This document shows, in pieces, positions 52,048-62,450 of a stretch of 64,000 nucleotides of DNA. Below the pieces are notes generated by a model. The model saw only the letters and a program-made list of their open reading frames with translations. It made no database searches and had not been told where the DNA came from. Source of the stretch: Cryobacterium tepidiphilum (GTDB lineage: Bacteria; Actinomycetota; Actinomycetes; Actinomycetales; Microbacteriaceae). The DNA is taken from positions 1-64,000 of the forward strand of contig NZ_RDSR01000017.1 in NCBI RefSeq assembly GCF_003716325.1. The letters run 5' to 3'. How positions within the stretch are numbered: the stretch's first letter is position 1; each line of letters begins with the position of its first letter. Both the position numbers and the translations under genes were made by a program.

Positions 52048-53883
52048 CTACCGCTCCTTCTCGTCGTCGTCGTGCCCGATGTGGAGTGCGCCCTTGACGC
52101 GCTCCACGCCCTCGGAGACGAGGGCCTCCGCCGAGTCGCGCACGACGCCCAGGGTGAACGGGTCCTTCTTCAGCAGCGCCTCGGCGGTGTTCTTGGCGAA
52201 CTCGAAGGTGATGTGCGGCGGAAGCGGCGGCACGTTCTTGCTGGTGTGGGCGTCGATCAGGGTGATGCCGCGGGTGGCGAACGCCGTGTCCCACGCCGCC
52301 GCCACGTCGTCGTCGCTCGTGACCCGGATGCCCGTGAAACCGAGGAGCTCCGCCCATCCCGCATAGTCGACCGATTCGACGTCCTGGGAGGTCTCCCATA
52401 CCGGGTTCGCGTCTTCCGTTCGCATCTCCCACGACACCTGGCTCAGGTCGTTGTTGTGCAGGACCATGATGATCAGCTGCGGGTTCTCCCACCGGTTCAT
52501 GTACTTCTTGATCGTGATGAGCTCGTTCATGCCGAGCATCTGGAAGGCACCATCGCCGATGGTGCAGATCACACTCCGGTCGGAGAACGCGAACTTCGCG
52601 GCGACCGCGTACGGCATCGCCGCGAGCATCGTCGCCAGGCGACCGGAGAGGTCGCCCATCATCCCGCGCTGCAGCCGGATGTGGTGGCCGTACCAGTCGG
52701 CCGTCGTGCCGGCATCCGCTGTGACGATGGCACGGGGCGGCAGGCGCTTGTTCAGTTCGAAGTACACCCGGCGCGGGTTGACCCCGTCGGGGTAGCTCAG
52801 CAGTGCCTGCGCTTCCATCTCGTTCTCCCACTCCACCATCTCGTGGGCGACCTTGTCCTGCCAGGACAGGTCGGTCTTCGCCTCCAGATGGGGGATGAGG
52901 GCCGCGAGCGTGGACTTCACGTCACCCCAGAGATTCAGTTCGGTCGGGTATCTCAGGCCCATCTGCTCCGGCTTCAGGTCGACCTGGATGGCGCGCGCCT
53001 GCCCGGTCTTGGGCAGGAACTGCGCATACGGGTAGTTCGTACCGAGGAGGACGAGCGTGTCGCAGTCGTCCATCTGGTTGAAGCTCGGGAGCGAGCCGAG
53101 AAGTCCGAGCTGCTGGCTGTGGTGCGGAACGTCGGCGGGGACGACCTGCTTGCCGCGCAGGGCTGTGATGATGCCGGCACCGGCCAGCCGCGCCGCCTCC
53201 AGCACCTCGTCAGTGGCGCCGTTCGCCCCGTGGCCCACCATGAAGGTGACCTTCCGGCCGGCGTTGATGATGCCGGCCGCGCGGATGATGTCCTCCTCCG
53301 GGGGGGTGATGGCCGTTGACGGAGCCACGGCGCTCGACCGCGATACCCAGTTGGCGCGCGGGGGCGCCTCGATCTCCATGCCCTGCACGTCGTGCGGGAT
53401 GATGATGACGGCCGGCCCGAGGTGCACGCGTGCCGAGCGGAACGCGGTATCGACGACGGCCTGCGCCTGCTCCGGCGCGACGATCGTCTTCACGTACACC
53501 GCGACGTCCGAGAACGTGCGTTCGAGGTTGCTCTCCTGCTGCCCGGAGGTGCCGAACGCGTCGAGGCCCTGTTGCCCGACGATCGCGACGACGGGCTGGT
53601 TGTCCATCTTGGCGTCGTAGAGGCCGTTGATCATGTGGAAGCCGCCGGGGCTTGACGTGGCCATGCAGACGCCCACCTCCCCGGTGAACTTCGCGTGCGC
53701 GGTGGCCATGAGGGCGCAGATCTCTTCATGCGTCGGACGCACGTACTCCAGCCCGTCGCCCGCCCGCTCGGCTTTGCCGAGGGCGCCGTCGAACTCCCCG
53801 ATCCCGTCGCCCGGGAATCCGAAGACCCGGCTCACCCCCCACTCGCGGATCCGCTGGATCACGAAGTCACTCACGGTTGTCAT
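52048..53883 (-). CDS. thiamine-diphosphate-requiring enzyme (pyruvate oxidase-like)
   Basis: About 611 aa. SDFVIQRIREWGVSRVFGFPGDGIGEFDGAL with THEEICALMATAHAKFTGEVGVCMATSSPGGFHMINGLYDAKMDNQPVVAIVGQ, and the ThDP site CTIGDGAFQMLGMNELITIKKYMNR...LHNND. Closest in pattern to PoxB-type pyruvate oxidases/acetolactate-synthase-like proteins. It probably decarboxylates pyruvate or a related 2-oxo acid. A hydrophilic C-terminal tail (HIGHDDDEKER) is present. AAAGAGG precedes ATG 53883. Convergent with the enolase-superfamily gene. Confidence 0.82.
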   Translation of the reverse strand: MTTVSDFVIQRIREWGVSRVFGFPGDGIGEFDGALGKAERAGDGLEYVRPTHEEICALMATAHAKFTGEVGVCMATSSPGGFHMINGLYDAKMDNQPVVAIVGQQGLDAFGTSGQQESNLERTFSDVAVYVKTIVAPEQAQAVVDTAFRSARVHLGPAVIIIPHDVQGMEIEAPPRANWVSRSSAVAPSTAITPPEEDIIRAAGIINAGRKVTFMVGHGANGATDEVLEAARLAGAGIITALRGKQVVPADVPHHSQQLGLLGSLPSFNQMDDCDTLVLLGTNYPYAQFLPKTGQARAIQVDLKPEQMGLRYPTELNLWGDVKSTLAALIPHLEAKTDLSWQDKVAHEMVEWENEMEAQALLSYPDGVNPRRVYFELNKRLPPRAIVTADAGTTADWYGHHIRLQRGMMGDLSGRLATMLAAMPYAVAAKFAFSDRSVICTIGDGAFQMLGMNELITIKKYMNRWENPQLIIMVLHNNDLSQVSWEMRTEDANPVWETSQDVESVDYAGWAELLGFTGIRVTSDDDVAAAWDTAFATRGITLIDAHTSKNVPPLPPHITFEFAKNTAEALLKKDPFTLGVVRDSAEALVSEGVERVKGALHIGHDDDEKER

Positions 53884-54119
53884 GTGCTACCTCTTTCATC
53901 GTCCCAGGGCGGGTGGCCCTCGTTCCACGGTAGTCAGATGCTCCCGAATTTCTAGGTGGGGCCCCAGCCGGCACGTGCCGGATCGGGAGAGGATCATTCA
54001 CTCGCGCGTCACACTGCGCATAGTGCGATGGCGCAGCCGATAGAGTTTTGTGATATCTGGCGCCTCGCGGTCGCGGCGCAAGCCTCCCATCCCGTCTGCC
54101 ACCGAAGGGTTCATTTTCC
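53884..54119. other. 236-bp promoter region between TPP enzyme and serA
   Basis: No gene. Near 54012-54025 CACT-GCGCAT-AGTG forms a short inverted repeat, followed by GATAGAGTTTTGTGATATCT, AT-rich for this genome and the likely serA promoter. Confidence 0.45.
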
Positions 54120-55712
54120 GTGCCGAAGCCAGTCGTCCTGATCGCCGAAGAACTTTCCCCCGCCACCGTCGACGCCCTCGGGCCCGACTTCGACATCCGT
54201 CACGTCGATGGAACCGACCGCCCGGCGCTGCTCGCCGAGCTCGCCGGCGCCGACGCGATCCTGGTGCGCTCGGCCACCAAGGTCGACGCGGAAGCCATTG
54301 CGGCCGCGAAGCAGCTCAGAGTCATCGCCCGCGCCGGTGTGGGCCTCGACAACGTGGACATCAAGGCGGCCACGGCGGCCGGCGTGATGGTGGTCAACGC
54401 GCCGACCTCCAACATCATCTCCGCCGCCGAACTCACCGTCGGGCACATCCTCAGCCTGGCCCGTCACATCCCGGCTGCACACGGGGCGCTCGCCGACGGC
54501 CAGTGGAAGCGCTCCAAGTACACGGGCGTGGAACTGTACGAGAAGACCATCGGCATCATCGGCCTCGGCCGCATCGGCGCCCTCATCGCCGCGCGCATGC
54601 AGGCGTTCGGCACGAACGTCATCGCGTACGACCCGTACATCACCTCCGCCCGCGCGCAGCAGCTCGGCGTGCAGCCGGTGAGCCTCGAGGAACTGCTCAA
54701 GCAGTCCGACTTCATCACCATCCACATGCCGAAGACGCCGGAGACCACCGGCATGATCAGCAGCGAGCAGCTTGCGCTGATGAAGCCCACCGCGTTCATC
54801 GTGAACGTCGCCCGCGGCGGCCTCATCGACGAAGACGCCCTCTACCAGGCCCTGCAGGATCACACGATCGCCGGCGCCGGCCTCGACGTCTTCGTCAGCG
54901 AGCCGCCGGCCGAGTCGCCGCTGCTCGGCCTCGAGAACATCATCGTCACCCCGCACCTCGGCGCCTCCACCGACGAGGCGCAGGAGAAGGCCGGCGTCTC
55001 GGTCGCGAAGTCGGTGCGCCTGGCGCTCTCGGGCGAACTCGTTCCCGACGCCGTCAACGTGGCCGGCGGCGTCATCGACCCCTACGTGCGCCCCGGCATC
55101 CCCCTGGTCGAGAAGCTCGGCCGCGTCTTCTCCGGCCTCGCCCAGCACAGCCCGCTCACGAGCGTCGACGTCGAGGTGCGCGGCGAACTCGTCGACTACG
55201 ACGTCAGCGTGCTGAAGCTCTCCGCCCTCAAGGGCATCTTCGGGAGCGTCGTGAGCGAGAACGTGTCGTACGTGAACGCGCCGCTCCTCGCCGAGCAGCG
55301 CGGCGTGGCCGTGCGCCTCCTCACTGACCCGGAGTCGCCGGAGTACCGCAACGTCATCACCCTGCGCGGCGCCCTGGCCGACGGCTCCCAGGTGTCGGTC
55401 TCGGGCACGCTCACCGGCACCAAGCAGATCGAGAAGATCGTGGAAGTGAACGGCTACGAGGTGGAGGTACCGTTCGCCGAGCACCTCATCGTCATGCTCT
55501 ACACCGACCGACCGGGGATCGTCGCCGTCTACGGCCGTGAGCTCGGTGACGCCGGCATCAACATCGCCGGCATGCAGATCGCCCGGCACGTGGCGGGCGG
55601 AACCGCCCTCAGCGTACTCACCGTCGACTCGCCGGTTCCGTCGGGGCTGCTGGCGTCGCTCAGCGACTCGATCTCGGCGGACCTGCTGGTGGAGATCGAC
55701 CTCAGCGAGTAG
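54120..55712 (+). CDS. serA: D-3-phosphoglycerate dehydrogenase
   Basis: About 530 aa, the long form. Residues ~1-315 are the 2-hydroxyacid dehydrogenase core (TIGIIGLGRIGALIAARMQAFG, NVARGGLIDEDAL, IIVTPHLGASTDEAQEKA), then an intervening allosteric domain and a C-terminal ACT domain (HLIVMLYTDRPGIVAVYGRELGDAGINIAGMQIAR) for serine feedback. First step of serine synthesis. GTG 54120 with GAAGGG some way upstream. Confidence 0.95.
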   Translation: MPKPVVLIAEELSPATVDALGPDFDIRHVDGTDRPALLAELAGADAILVRSATKVDAEAIAAAKQLRVIARAGVGLDNVDIKAATAAGVMVVNAPTSNIISAAELTVGHILSLARHIPAAHGALADGQWKRSKYTGVELYEKTIGIIGLGRIGALIAARMQAFGTNVIAYDPYITSARAQQLGVQPVSLEELLKQSDFITIHMPKTPETTGMISSEQLALMKPTAFIVNVARGGLIDEDALYQALQDHTIAGAGLDVFVSEPPAESPLLGLENIIVTPHLGASTDEAQEKAGVSVAKSVRLALSGELVPDAVNVAGGVIDPYVRPGIPLVEKLGRVFSGLAQHSPLTSVDVEVRGELVDYDVSVLKLSALKGIFGSVVSENVSYVNAPLLAEQRGVAVRLLTDPESPEYRNVITLRGALADGSQVSVSGTLTGTKQIEKIVEVNGYEVEVPFAEHLIVMLYTDRPGIVAVYGRELGDAGINIAGMQIARHVAGGTALSVLTVDSPVPSGLLASLSDSISADLLVEIDLSE

Positions 55713-55731
55713 CGCGGCCGACCACGCGTAA

Positions 55732-55773
55732 AACGGATGCAGGCCCCGGCGAACCGGGGCCTGCATCCGTTTG
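55732..55773. terminator. bidirectional terminator between serA and DUF6458 gene
   Basis: A perfect 19-bp stem, 55732-55750 with 55755-55773, loop CGAA. It begins with AAA and ends with TTT, so it can work on both strands. Confidence 0.85.
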
Positions 55774-55781
55774 TCGTCTCT

Positions 55782-56033
55782 CTAGATGTCGTCGACCGAC
55801 CGGCGCTGCTGGGTCACCTGCTCGCCGTTGACCGGGTCCACCCCGGTGCGCGTCGTGCTGACGCTGCTCCGGCGACGCATGAGGAGTGCGATGCCGATGA
55901 GAACGATGACCACCCCCGCGCCCATGAAGATGTAGCCGACGAGGTCGAGGTCGATCCAGTCGACGCTGAAGTTCAGCGCCCACACCAGGATGGCGCCGAC
56001 GACGAACAGGAAGATACCGAATCCGATACTCAT
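55782..56033 (-). CDS. small membrane protein (DUF6458-like)
   Basis: About 83 aa. Two helices, GFGIFLFVVGAILVWALNF and VGYIFMGAGVVIVLIGIALLM, then a basic tail ending in RRSVDDI. This short two-helix protein is typical of actinobacteria; function unknown. GAAAGCGAG precedes ATG 56033. Tail-to-tail with serA across the terminator. Confidence 0.8.
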   Translation of the reverse strand: MSIGFGIFLFVVGAILVWALNFSVDWIDLDLVGYIFMGAGVVIVLIGIALLMRRRSSVSTTRTGVDPVNGEQVTQQRRSVDDI

Positions 56034-56137
56034 GATGACTCGCTTTCGTCTGCTTGTCAGGTTTTGTCCAGCATAGGCACAACTTCGGCGGCAGTAGGGT
56101 TTAGCTACCGATATTTTTCTCTTCCTGCAGGAGCGCC

Positions 56138-57211
56138 ATGTCTCGACGAATCAAGCTCGCCCTCATCCCCGGAGACGGGATCGGACCCGAGGTCGTCGCC
56201 GAGGCTGTCAAGGTTCTCGACGCCGTCACGGCTACCGAGGACGTCACGTTCGAGAAGTCGACGTTCTCGCTCGGTGCGGCGCGCTTCCTCGAGACCGGCG
56301 ACGTGCTGCCCGACGACGAGCTGGAGGCCATCGCCTCCCACGACGCGATCCTGCTCGGCGCGGTCGGGGGAGTGCCGGGCGACCCGCGGCTCGCGGGGGC
56401 GAACATCGAGCGTGGGCTGCTGCTGAAGCTCCGGTTCACGCTCGACCACTACGTGAACCTGCGCCCGAGCGTGCTCTTCCCGGGGGTGCCGAGCCCGCTC
56501 GCGAACCCGGGTGAGGTTGACTTCGTCGTCGTGCGCGAAGGCACAGAGGGCCCGTACGTCGGCAACGGCGGCGCTATTCGCGCGGGGACCCCGCACGAGG
56601 TCGCCAACGAGGTCTCGGTGAACACCGCCTACGGCGTGGAGCGCGTCGTTCGCTTTGCGTTCGAGACCGCGAAGAGCCGCCCACGCAAGAAGCTGACCCT
56701 CGTGCACAAGACCAACGTGCTGGTGTTCTCCGGCAGTCTCTGGCAGCGCACCGTCAACGCCGTCGCCGTCGAGTACCCCGAGGTGACCGTCGATTACCTG
56801 CACGTCGACGCGGCGACGATTTTCCTCGTCACGAATCCCGGTATGTTTGACGTCATCGTCACGGACAACCTCTTCGGCGACATCCTCACCGACCTCGCCG
56901 CCGCGATCAGCGGCGGCATCGGGCTCGCGGCCTCCGGCAACATCAACCCGGGCGGCCGATTCCCCAGCATGTTCGAGCCGGTACATGGTTCGGCGCCCGA
57001 CATCGCGGGCAAGCAGCTGGCCGACCCGACGGCAGCGATCCTCTCCGTTGCCCTCCTGCTCGACCACCTCGGGTTCCCCGACGCGGCACAGCGCGTGCGT
57101 GCGGCCGTCACGGCCGACATCGCGGCTCGAGCAGACACGCCTTCGCGGCGGCGCACCACCGATGTCGGTGACGCGATCGTCGCCCACCTCCACGACAAGG
57201 GACTCGAATGA
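56138..57211 (+). CDS. leuB: 3-isopropylmalate dehydrogenase
   Basis: About 357 aa. [85 protein letters not shown] and [19 protein letters not shown]. This is the actinobacterial LeuB type. Third step of leucine synthesis. CAGGAG precedes ATG 56138. Stop overlaps ilvE (ATGA). Confidence 0.94.
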   Translation: MSRRIKLALIPGDGIGPEVVAEAVKVLDAVTATEDVTFEKSTFSLGAARFLETGDVLPDDELEAIASHDAILLGAVGGVPGDPRLAGANIERGLLLKLRFTLDHYVNLRPSVLFPGVPSPLANPGEVDFVVVREGTEGPYVGNGGAIRAGTPHEVANEVSVNTAYGVERVVRFAFETAKSRPRKKLTLVHKTNVLVFSGSLWQRTVNAVAVEYPEVTVDYLHVDAATIFLVTNPGMFDVIVTDNLFGDILTDLAAAISGGIGLAASGNINPGGRFPSMFEPVHGSAPDIAGKQLADPTAAILSVALLLDHLGFPDAAQRVRAAVTADIAARADTPSRRRTTDVGDAIVAHLHDKGLE

Positions 57212-58329
57212 CCCCGACAGACACCCAGGAACACACCACCTACCCGCTCGCGTTCGCGCTGACCCCGTCGACGACGGCACGCGAGCAGGCGGAGCGGGAG
57301 CGGATCCTCGCCGATCCCGGGTTCGGCAAGCACTTCACCGACCACATGGTCGCCATCGACTGGACCATCGAGGACGGCTGGCACGACGCCCGGGTCGTTC
57401 CGTACGGACCGCTGCAGATCGACCCGGCGTCGTCGGTGCTGCACTACGGGCAGGAGATCTTCGAGGGGCTCAAGGCCTACCGGCACGAAGACGGCTCCAT
57501 CTGGACGTTCCGTCCCGAGAAGAACGCGGAACGCCTGCAGCGCTCCGCGCACCGCCTCGCGCTGCCCGAGCTCTCGACCGAGGACTTCCTCGAATCCATC
57601 AGGCAGGTCATCGCCGTGGATGGCTCCTGGGTGCCGAGCGGCGGGGAGACCAGCCTCTACCTTCGCCCGTTCATGATCGCCAACGAGGTGTTCCTGGGCG
57701 TGCGGGCGGCCAACAAGGTGAGCTACTACGTCATCGCGAGCCCGGCCGGCGCCTACTTCAGCCAGGGCGTCGCCCCGGTGAAGATCTGGCTGTCGACCGA
57801 ATACTCCCGAGCCGGGCGGGGCGGCACCGGCGCCGCCAAGTGCGGCGGCAACTACGCGGCCTCGCTGCTTCCGCAGATGGAGGCCTACGAGCACGGCTGC
57901 GCCCAGGTGCTCTTCCTCGACGGCGAGACCGGCCAGCACATCGATGAGCTCGGCGGCATGAACGTGATGTTCGTGTACGGCAGCGACCGGATCGTCACAC
58001 CGCGGCTGACCGGGACGATCCTCGAGGGTGTCACGCGCGACAGCATCCTGCAGCTCGCGCGCGACCGTGGCATGACGGTGGAGGAGCGCGACGTGACGAT
58101 CGACGAGTGGCGCGACGGAGTAGCATCCGGTGCCATCACCGAGGTCTTCGCGTGTGGCACGGCCGCCGTGGTCACGCCCATCTCGCAGCTGAAGGGCGCG
58201 GATGTGGAGATCGGCGACGCCGGCGCGCCGGCCGGCGCGATCACTCTGTCACTGCGGCAGGAACTCACCGACATCCAGTACGGCCGCGTGCCCGACCGGC
58301 ACGGCTGGCTGACCCGCCTCGACGCCTGA
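57208..58329 (+). CDS. ilvE: branched-chain amino acid aminotransferase
   Basis: About 373 aa PLP enzyme, fold type [67 protein letters not shown], and [19 protein letters not shown] with the PLP lysine. Last step of Ile, Leu and Val synthesis. Coupled to leuB, followed 18 bp later by the FAH-family gene. Confidence 0.95.
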   Translation: MTPTDTQEHTTYPLAFALTPSTTAREQAERERILADPGFGKHFTDHMVAIDWTIEDGWHDARVVPYGPLQIDPASSVLHYGQEIFEGLKAYRHEDGSIWTFRPEKNAERLQRSAHRLALPELSTEDFLESIRQVIAVDGSWVPSGGETSLYLRPFMIANEVFLGVRAANKVSYYVIASPAGAYFSQGVAPVKIWLSTEYSRAGRGGTGAAKCGGNYAASLLPQMEAYEHGCAQVLFLDGETGQHIDELGGMNVMFVYGSDRIVTPRLTGTILEGVTRDSILQLARDRGMTVEERDVTIDEWRDGVASGAITEVFACGTAAVVTPISQLKGADVEIGDAGAPAGAITLSLRQELTDIQYGRVPDRHGWLTRLDA

Positions 58330-58347
58330 GCAGGAAGGCCGCTTCAC

Positions 58348-59076
58348 GTGAAGATCGCACGATTCAGCCATGACGGAGCCATCGCATTCGGTGTGGTGGA
58401 CGACGACGACCTGGTGGTGCTGCAGGGCGACCCGATGTTCGCCGGCTACGAGCCGACGGGGGAGCGCGTGCCGCTGGCCGACGCCAAGCTGCTCGCCCCG
58501 GTGATCCCGCGCTCGAAGGTCGTGGTGCTTGAGGATGCCGACGACGACGGCTTCCTCTTCACACTGAAGCCGAACACGACGGTCATCGGCCCGGGCGACG
58601 CCATCGTGCTGCCCGCGCAGTCCGACGACGTCGTCGCCCACGGAGAGCTCGCGGCGGTCATCGGCCGCATCGCGAAGAACGTGACGGCGGCGGATGCCGG
58701 CGGCGTGATCTTCGGCTACACGGTGGCGAACAACGTGCTGGCCCGCGACCTGCAGGAGGAGGACGCGCAGTCCTCCCGGGCCATGAGCTTCGACTCGTTC
58801 TGCCCGCTGGGCCCGGTCATCGAGACGGAGCTCGCTGCGGCGCCGGAGGTCGAGGGGAGCGTGGGCGGACGGGTATTCCAGAGCGGCGATGCCGAGCAGG
58901 CGATGCAACGGATAAACGCTGCGGTCGCCTTCCTCTCCGGCATCTTCACGCTCCTGCCCGGCGACGTGATCGTCGCGGGCGCGAGCGGCGACGAAGGCGC
59001 GCTCGCCGACGGGGACACCGTCACGGTCGAGATCGCCGGCGTCGGCGCACTCGCGAACCCGGTGCGGAAGGCCTAG
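58348..59076 (+). CDS. fumarylacetoacetate hydrolase family protein
   Basis: About 242 aa. FAH fold with VVAHGELAAVIGRIAKNVTAADAGGVIFGYTVANNVLARDLQEEDAQSSRAMSFDSFCPLGPVIE and LPGDVIVAGASGDEGALADGDTVTVEIAGVGALANPV. Relatives hydrolyse acylpyruvates or oxaloacetate or isomerise them. Position between ilvE and gltX is common in this group, so it is probably a housekeeping metabolite-repair enzyme rather than an aromatic-degradation enzyme (inference). GTG 58348. Confidence 0.85.
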   Translation: MKIARFSHDGAIAFGVVDDDDLVVLQGDPMFAGYEPTGERVPLADAKLLAPVIPRSKVVVLEDADDDGFLFTLKPNTTVIGPGDAIVLPAQSDDVVAHGELAAVIGRIAKNVTAADAGGVIFGYTVANNVLARDLQEEDAQSSRAMSFDSFCPLGPVIETELAAAPEVEGSVGGRVFQSGDAEQAMQRINAAVAFLSGIFTLLPGDVIVAGASGDEGALADGDTVTVEIAGVGALANPVRKA

Positions 59077-59102
59077 TCGCACCGCGTGAGGGCTCGCTGC
59101 GC

Positions 59103-59489
59103 TCAGTCGCTCTGGCGGGTGCGCTTGGCGTTCTCCTTCTCGATCGCCTTCACCAGCCCGTCCTTCGACATGTCGGAGCGACCCGAGATGTCCAGGCGCT
59201 TCGCCACGTCGTAGAGGTGCTCCTTGCTGGCGTTCGCGTTGACGCCGCCGGCCGTGTCCGCGTCCGGGTCGCCGGCCGCCCGGTCGTCGGAGGGTCCGCG
59301 CTTCTCCTTCTCCTCCCAGTGGTCGCCGACCTTCTCGTACTCGTTCTTGAGCGCGGCGAAGGCCGTGCGGTGCGAGCGTTCGCCCTCGCCGTACTCCTTG
59401 ACCGCAGAGTCGTGCACCTTCGACCACAGGTCCTGCGCGTGCTTGGGTGAACGGCGGATGGTGTCTGGCATTTCCTCGGATGCGGGCAT
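59103..59489 (-). CDS. ChaB-domain protein
   Basis: About 128 aa, very hydrophilic. N-terminal [63 protein letters not shown] is a ChaB domain; the C-terminus [32 protein letters not shown] is an SAP/Rho-N-like helical motif that may bind nucleic acid. Role unknown. GAGGAGG precedes ATG 59489; the longer frame upstream has no site. Confidence 0.8.
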   Translation of the reverse strand: MPASEEMPDTIRRSPKHAQDLWSKVHDSAVKEYGEGERSHRTAFAALKNEYEKVGDHWEEKEKRGPSDDRAAGDPDADTAGGVNANASKEHLYDVAKRLDISGRSDMSKDGLVKAIEKENAKRTRQSD

Positions 59490-59560
59490 CGTTCCTCCTC
59501 GGTTCGTTGCGTCTCTTGCCGACGCTACCCCCGCCCCGCGGCCCACTCCACGCGGGCAAC

Positions 59561-59566
59561 TAGAAT
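59561..59566 (+). promoter_or_regulatory. near-leaderless -10 box of gltX
   Basis: TAGAAT, eight bases, ATG 59575; no Shine-Dalgarno sequence. Confidence 0.5.
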
Positions 59567-59574
59567 CGTCGGTG

Positions 59575-61095
59575 ATGTCTGAGACAACTGCACACCCGTT
59601 CTCCACCGCCACCGGCGCCGACGTTCGCGTTCGGTTCTGCCCGTCACCGACCGGCACGCCGCACGTGGGCCTCATCCGCACCGCGCTGTTCAACTGGGCG
59701 TACGCCCGGCACACCGGCGGCACGCTGGTCTTCCGCATCGAAGACACGGATGCCGCGCGCGACAGCGAGGAGAGCTTCGACCAGATCATCGAGGGACTCC
59801 GCTGGCTCCGTCTGGACTGGGACGAAGGCGTCGGCGAGGGTGGCCCGCATGCGCCGTACCGCCAGTCGGAGCGCTACGGCATCTACCGGGACGTGATCGA
59901 GAAGCTGAAGGCGTCGGGCCACATCTACGAGAGCTACGCCACCGGCGAGGAGATCGAGGCCCGCAACGTCTCGCTCGGCCGGGACCCGAAGATGGGTTAC
60001 GACAACTTCGAGCGCGACATCACCGAGGCCCAGCGTGAGGCGTACCGGGCGGAGGGCCGCTCGCCGGCGCTCCGGCTCCGGGTGCCCGACACCGACCTCA
60101 GCTTCGACGACCTCGTGCGAGGCGAGATCACGTTCCCGGCCGGCTCGTTCAGCGACTTCGTCGTGGTGCGCCCGAACGGGCATCCGTTGTACCCGTTCGT
60201 GAACCCCGTCGACGACGCGCTCATGGGCATCACCCACGTGCTGCGCGGCGAGGACCTGCTGTCGTCGACGCCGCGGCAGATCGCCCTGTACCACGCGCTC
60301 ATCGACATCGGTCTGACCACGTTCGTGCCCCGGTTCGGCCACCTGCCGTACGTGATGGGGGAGGGCAACAAGAAGCTCTCCAAGCGCGACCCCTCGTCGA
60401 ACCTGTTCCACCACCGCGACCGCGGCTTCATCCCCGAGGGCCTCGTCAACTACCTGGCGCTGCTGGGCTGGTCGCTCACCCACGACCGCGACGTGTTCTC
60501 CATCGAGGAGATGGTGGCCGCGTTCGACGTCGTGAACGTCAACCCGAACCCGGCCCGGTTCGATCTGAAGAAGGCGGAGTCGATCAACGGCGATCACGTC
60601 CGCCTGCTCGACCACGCCGACTTCGCCGAGCGCACCATTCCCTACCTCGTCGCCGCCGGCGTGGTGCAGGAGCCGCTGAACGACCGCGAGCGGGAGATCC
60701 TCGCCGAGGCGGCCCCGCTCGTGCAGGAGCGCATCGCCCTGCTCGGCGAGGCGCCCGCGATGCTCGGCTTCCTGTTCACGCCCGCCGCGGAGCTCGAGTA
60801 CCAGGAAGACGCCCGCTCGTCGCTCCCGCAGAACGCGGGCGAGATCCTCGCCGCGGCGAGCGGCGTGCTCGAGGAGGTGCCCGACGCCGAGTGGACCCAC
60901 GACCGGGTGCACACCGCGCTCACCGAGGCACTCATCGACGGCCTCGGGCTTAAACCCCGGGTCGCATTCGGACCGCTGCGGGTGGCCGTCTCGGGGCGCC
61001 GGGTGTCGCCGCCGCTGTTCGAATCGATGGAGATCCTCGGCAAGGCCGACTCCCTCGACCGGCTCTCCCGGTTGGCGCGCACCCTGGCGCCATGA
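59575..61095 (+). CDS. gltX: glutamyl-tRNA synthetase
   Basis: About 506 aa class I synthetase. HIGH-type motif in [38 protein letters not shown], and the KMSKS-type [13 protein letters not shown]. It charges tRNA-Glu (and tRNA-Gln in organisms using the amidotransferase route). The frame is open further upstream on the strand opposite the ChaB gene; ATG 59575 behind TAGAAT is the sensible start. Its stop overlaps the next gene (ATGA). Confidence 0.95.
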   Translation: MSETTAHPFSTATGADVRVRFCPSPTGTPHVGLIRTALFNWAYARHTGGTLVFRIEDTDAARDSEESFDQIIEGLRWLRLDWDEGVGEGGPHAPYRQSERYGIYRDVIEKLKASGHIYESYATGEEIEARNVSLGRDPKMGYDNFERDITEAQREAYRAEGRSPALRLRVPDTDLSFDDLVRGEITFPAGSFSDFVVVRPNGHPLYPFVNPVDDALMGITHVLRGEDLLSSTPRQIALYHALIDIGLTTFVPRFGHLPYVMGEGNKKLSKRDPSSNLFHHRDRGFIPEGLVNYLALLGWSLTHDRDVFSIEEMVAAFDVVNVNPNPARFDLKKAESINGDHVRLLDHADFAERTIPYLVAAGVVQEPLNDREREILAEAAPLVQERIALLGEAPAMLGFLFTPAAELEYQEDARSSLPQNAGEILAAASGVLEEVPDAEWTHDRVHTALTEALIDGLGLKPRVAFGPLRVAVSGRRVSPPLFESMEILGKADSLDRLSRLARTLAP

Positions 61096-62054
61096 CCGAG
61101 CACGTAGACGCCCTCGTCATCGGCGCGGGCCCGGCCGGGCTCGCGGCATCGCTGAGCCTCGTGCGGGCGCGTCGCAGCGTGCTGCTCGTCGACAGCAATC
61201 GACCCCGCAATTCGGCGACGCTGCACGCGCATGGGTTCATCACCCGCGACGGCATCTCGCCGCTGGAGCTGCGCCGCCTGGGGCGCGCCGAGTTCGAAAG
61301 CTACCCGGGCGCTGCTTTCCACAGCGGGCTGGTGCGGTCGGTTCTGCCCGCCGACGAGGCCGGCGACGCCCGCTTCACCGTCACCACCAAGGGCATGCGG
61401 GGGGAGCCGAACCGGGAGGTCACAGCGCAGGCCGTGCTCATCGCGACCGGTCTGGTCGAGACGCTGCCGGCGCTTCCCAGCATCCGCGCCTGGTACGGCA
61501 CCAATCTGCACAGCTGCATCGACTGCGACGGCTATGAGAAAGCGGATGCCGCGCTCGCGTTGATCGGGGAGAGTTCCGACCTCGCCGAGCGGGCCTTCCT
61601 GCTCTCGCAGTGGTCGCGCGACCTCATGGTGTTCACGAACGGCGTCGGCGAGGTGACGGCCGAGGAAGAGGCCGCCCTCCGGCGACGTGGCATCAGCGTC
61701 GACCGCCGCGCCATCCGCGACATCGTGGGGGAGCAGGGCGCCATGACGGGCGTCGAGCTCGAAGACGGCGAGGTGATTCAGCGGGAAGGCGGGTTCGTGC
61801 GGCCGCAGTGGACGCCCGCCGCGCTGTCGTTCCTGCAGCACCTGCCGGTCGAAACGGATGCCGACGGCCTCATCCTCGTCGACGACCACGGGCGCACCTC
61901 TGTGCCCGGCCTGTACGCGGCCGGGGACTCGATCGCGCCCGGCGCGGGGCAGCTCATGGTGGCGGCGGGGACCGGGGCCCGCACCGCCGCAGCGGTCAAC
62001 CGTGACCTGCTCGGGTCGCTCCTCGATGTGTACCGGGACGGGCCCGGGGACTGA
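61092..62054 (+). CDS. thioredoxin-reductase-like NAD(P)/FAD oxidoreductase
   Basis: About 320 aa. FAD site [29 protein letters not shown], redox pair Cys142-Ile-Asp-Cys145 in [10 protein letters not shown], and the C-terminal [31 protein letters not shown]. The CIDC pair and the [18 protein letters not shown] segment set it in the TrxR-like side family (HAHGF) rather than housekeeping TrxB; partner unknown. Coupled to gltX by ATGA overlap. Confidence 0.84.
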   Translation: MTEHVDALVIGAGPAGLAASLSLVRARRSVLLVDSNRPRNSATLHAHGFITRDGISPLELRRLGRAEFESYPGAAFHSGLVRSVLPADEAGDARFTVTTKGMRGEPNREVTAQAVLIATGLVETLPALPSIRAWYGTNLHSCIDCDGYEKADAALALIGESSDLAERAFLLSQWSRDLMVFTNGVGEVTAEEEAALRRRGISVDRRAIRDIVGEQGAMTGVELEDGEVIQREGGFVRPQWTPAALSFLQHLPVETDADGLILVDDHGRTSVPGLYAAGDSIAPGAGQLMVAAGTGARTAAAVNRDLLGSLLDVYRDGPGD

Positions 62055-62085
62055 CGCCCGCGCTCCTTGCTGACCGCGGCTCAGT

Positions 62086-62115
62086 TTGTCGAGGCCCGGC
62101 CGCGTGGGTTAGAGT
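62086..62115 (+). promoter_or_regulatory. tRNA-Gln promoter
   Basis: TTGTCG (62086-62091), 18-bp spacer, TAGAGT (62110-62115), about 30 bp before the mature tRNA. Confidence 0.6.
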
Positions 62116-62146
62116 TGCACGTCGGCCCGGTTGCCCGGGTGGACGG

Positions 62147-62218
62147 TGGGGTATGGTGTAATTGGCAACACGGCTGATTCTGGTTCAGTTGTTCTTGGTT
62201 CGAGTCCAGGTACCCCAG
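62147..62218 (+). tRNA. tRNA-Gln (anticodon CTG)
   Basis: Acceptor TGGGGTA/TACCCCA, D-arm TGTAATTGGCAACA, anticodon loop TTCTGGT (CTG) on stem GCTGA/TCAGT, T-arm TTGGTTCGAGTCCAG, discriminator G. CCA is not encoded (GCAT follows). Confidence 0.94.
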
Positions 62219-62224
62219 CATTTC

Positions 62225-62247
62225 GACCCGCCTCGTGCGGGTCTTTT
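62225..62247 (+). terminator. rho-independent terminator after tRNA-Gln
   Basis: GACCCGC (62225-62231) and GCGGGTC (62237-62243), loop CTCGT, then TTTT. Confidence 0.8.
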
Positions 62248-62450
62248 GCTTTAACAAAACCCACGCCCGCCCTACCGCGAACTGTGAGTCGTGCAATCGT
62301 CGCGCCCGTGCGAAAGGGTGGTCTACTCTCAGTTCGCGGGATGGGGAAGCGGGGTGCATGGGAGTGGTTCGAGTCGCACATTCCCCCAGTTCTGGAGTCA
62401 TTTCTGTGGACAACCTGCACGGGAGCCGTGGGGAGGGATAGAGTGCGCAC
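62248..62450. other. intergenic region before small membrane protein
   Basis: No gene seen. GC drops locally. A leaderless-type TAGAGT box lies at 62439-62444, six bases before the next start codon. Confidence 0.5.

Noticed and set aside
53956-54141. 61-aa frame as a leader peptide for serA
   Set aside because: No ribosome-binding site, no run of serine codons, no terminator/antiterminator pair.
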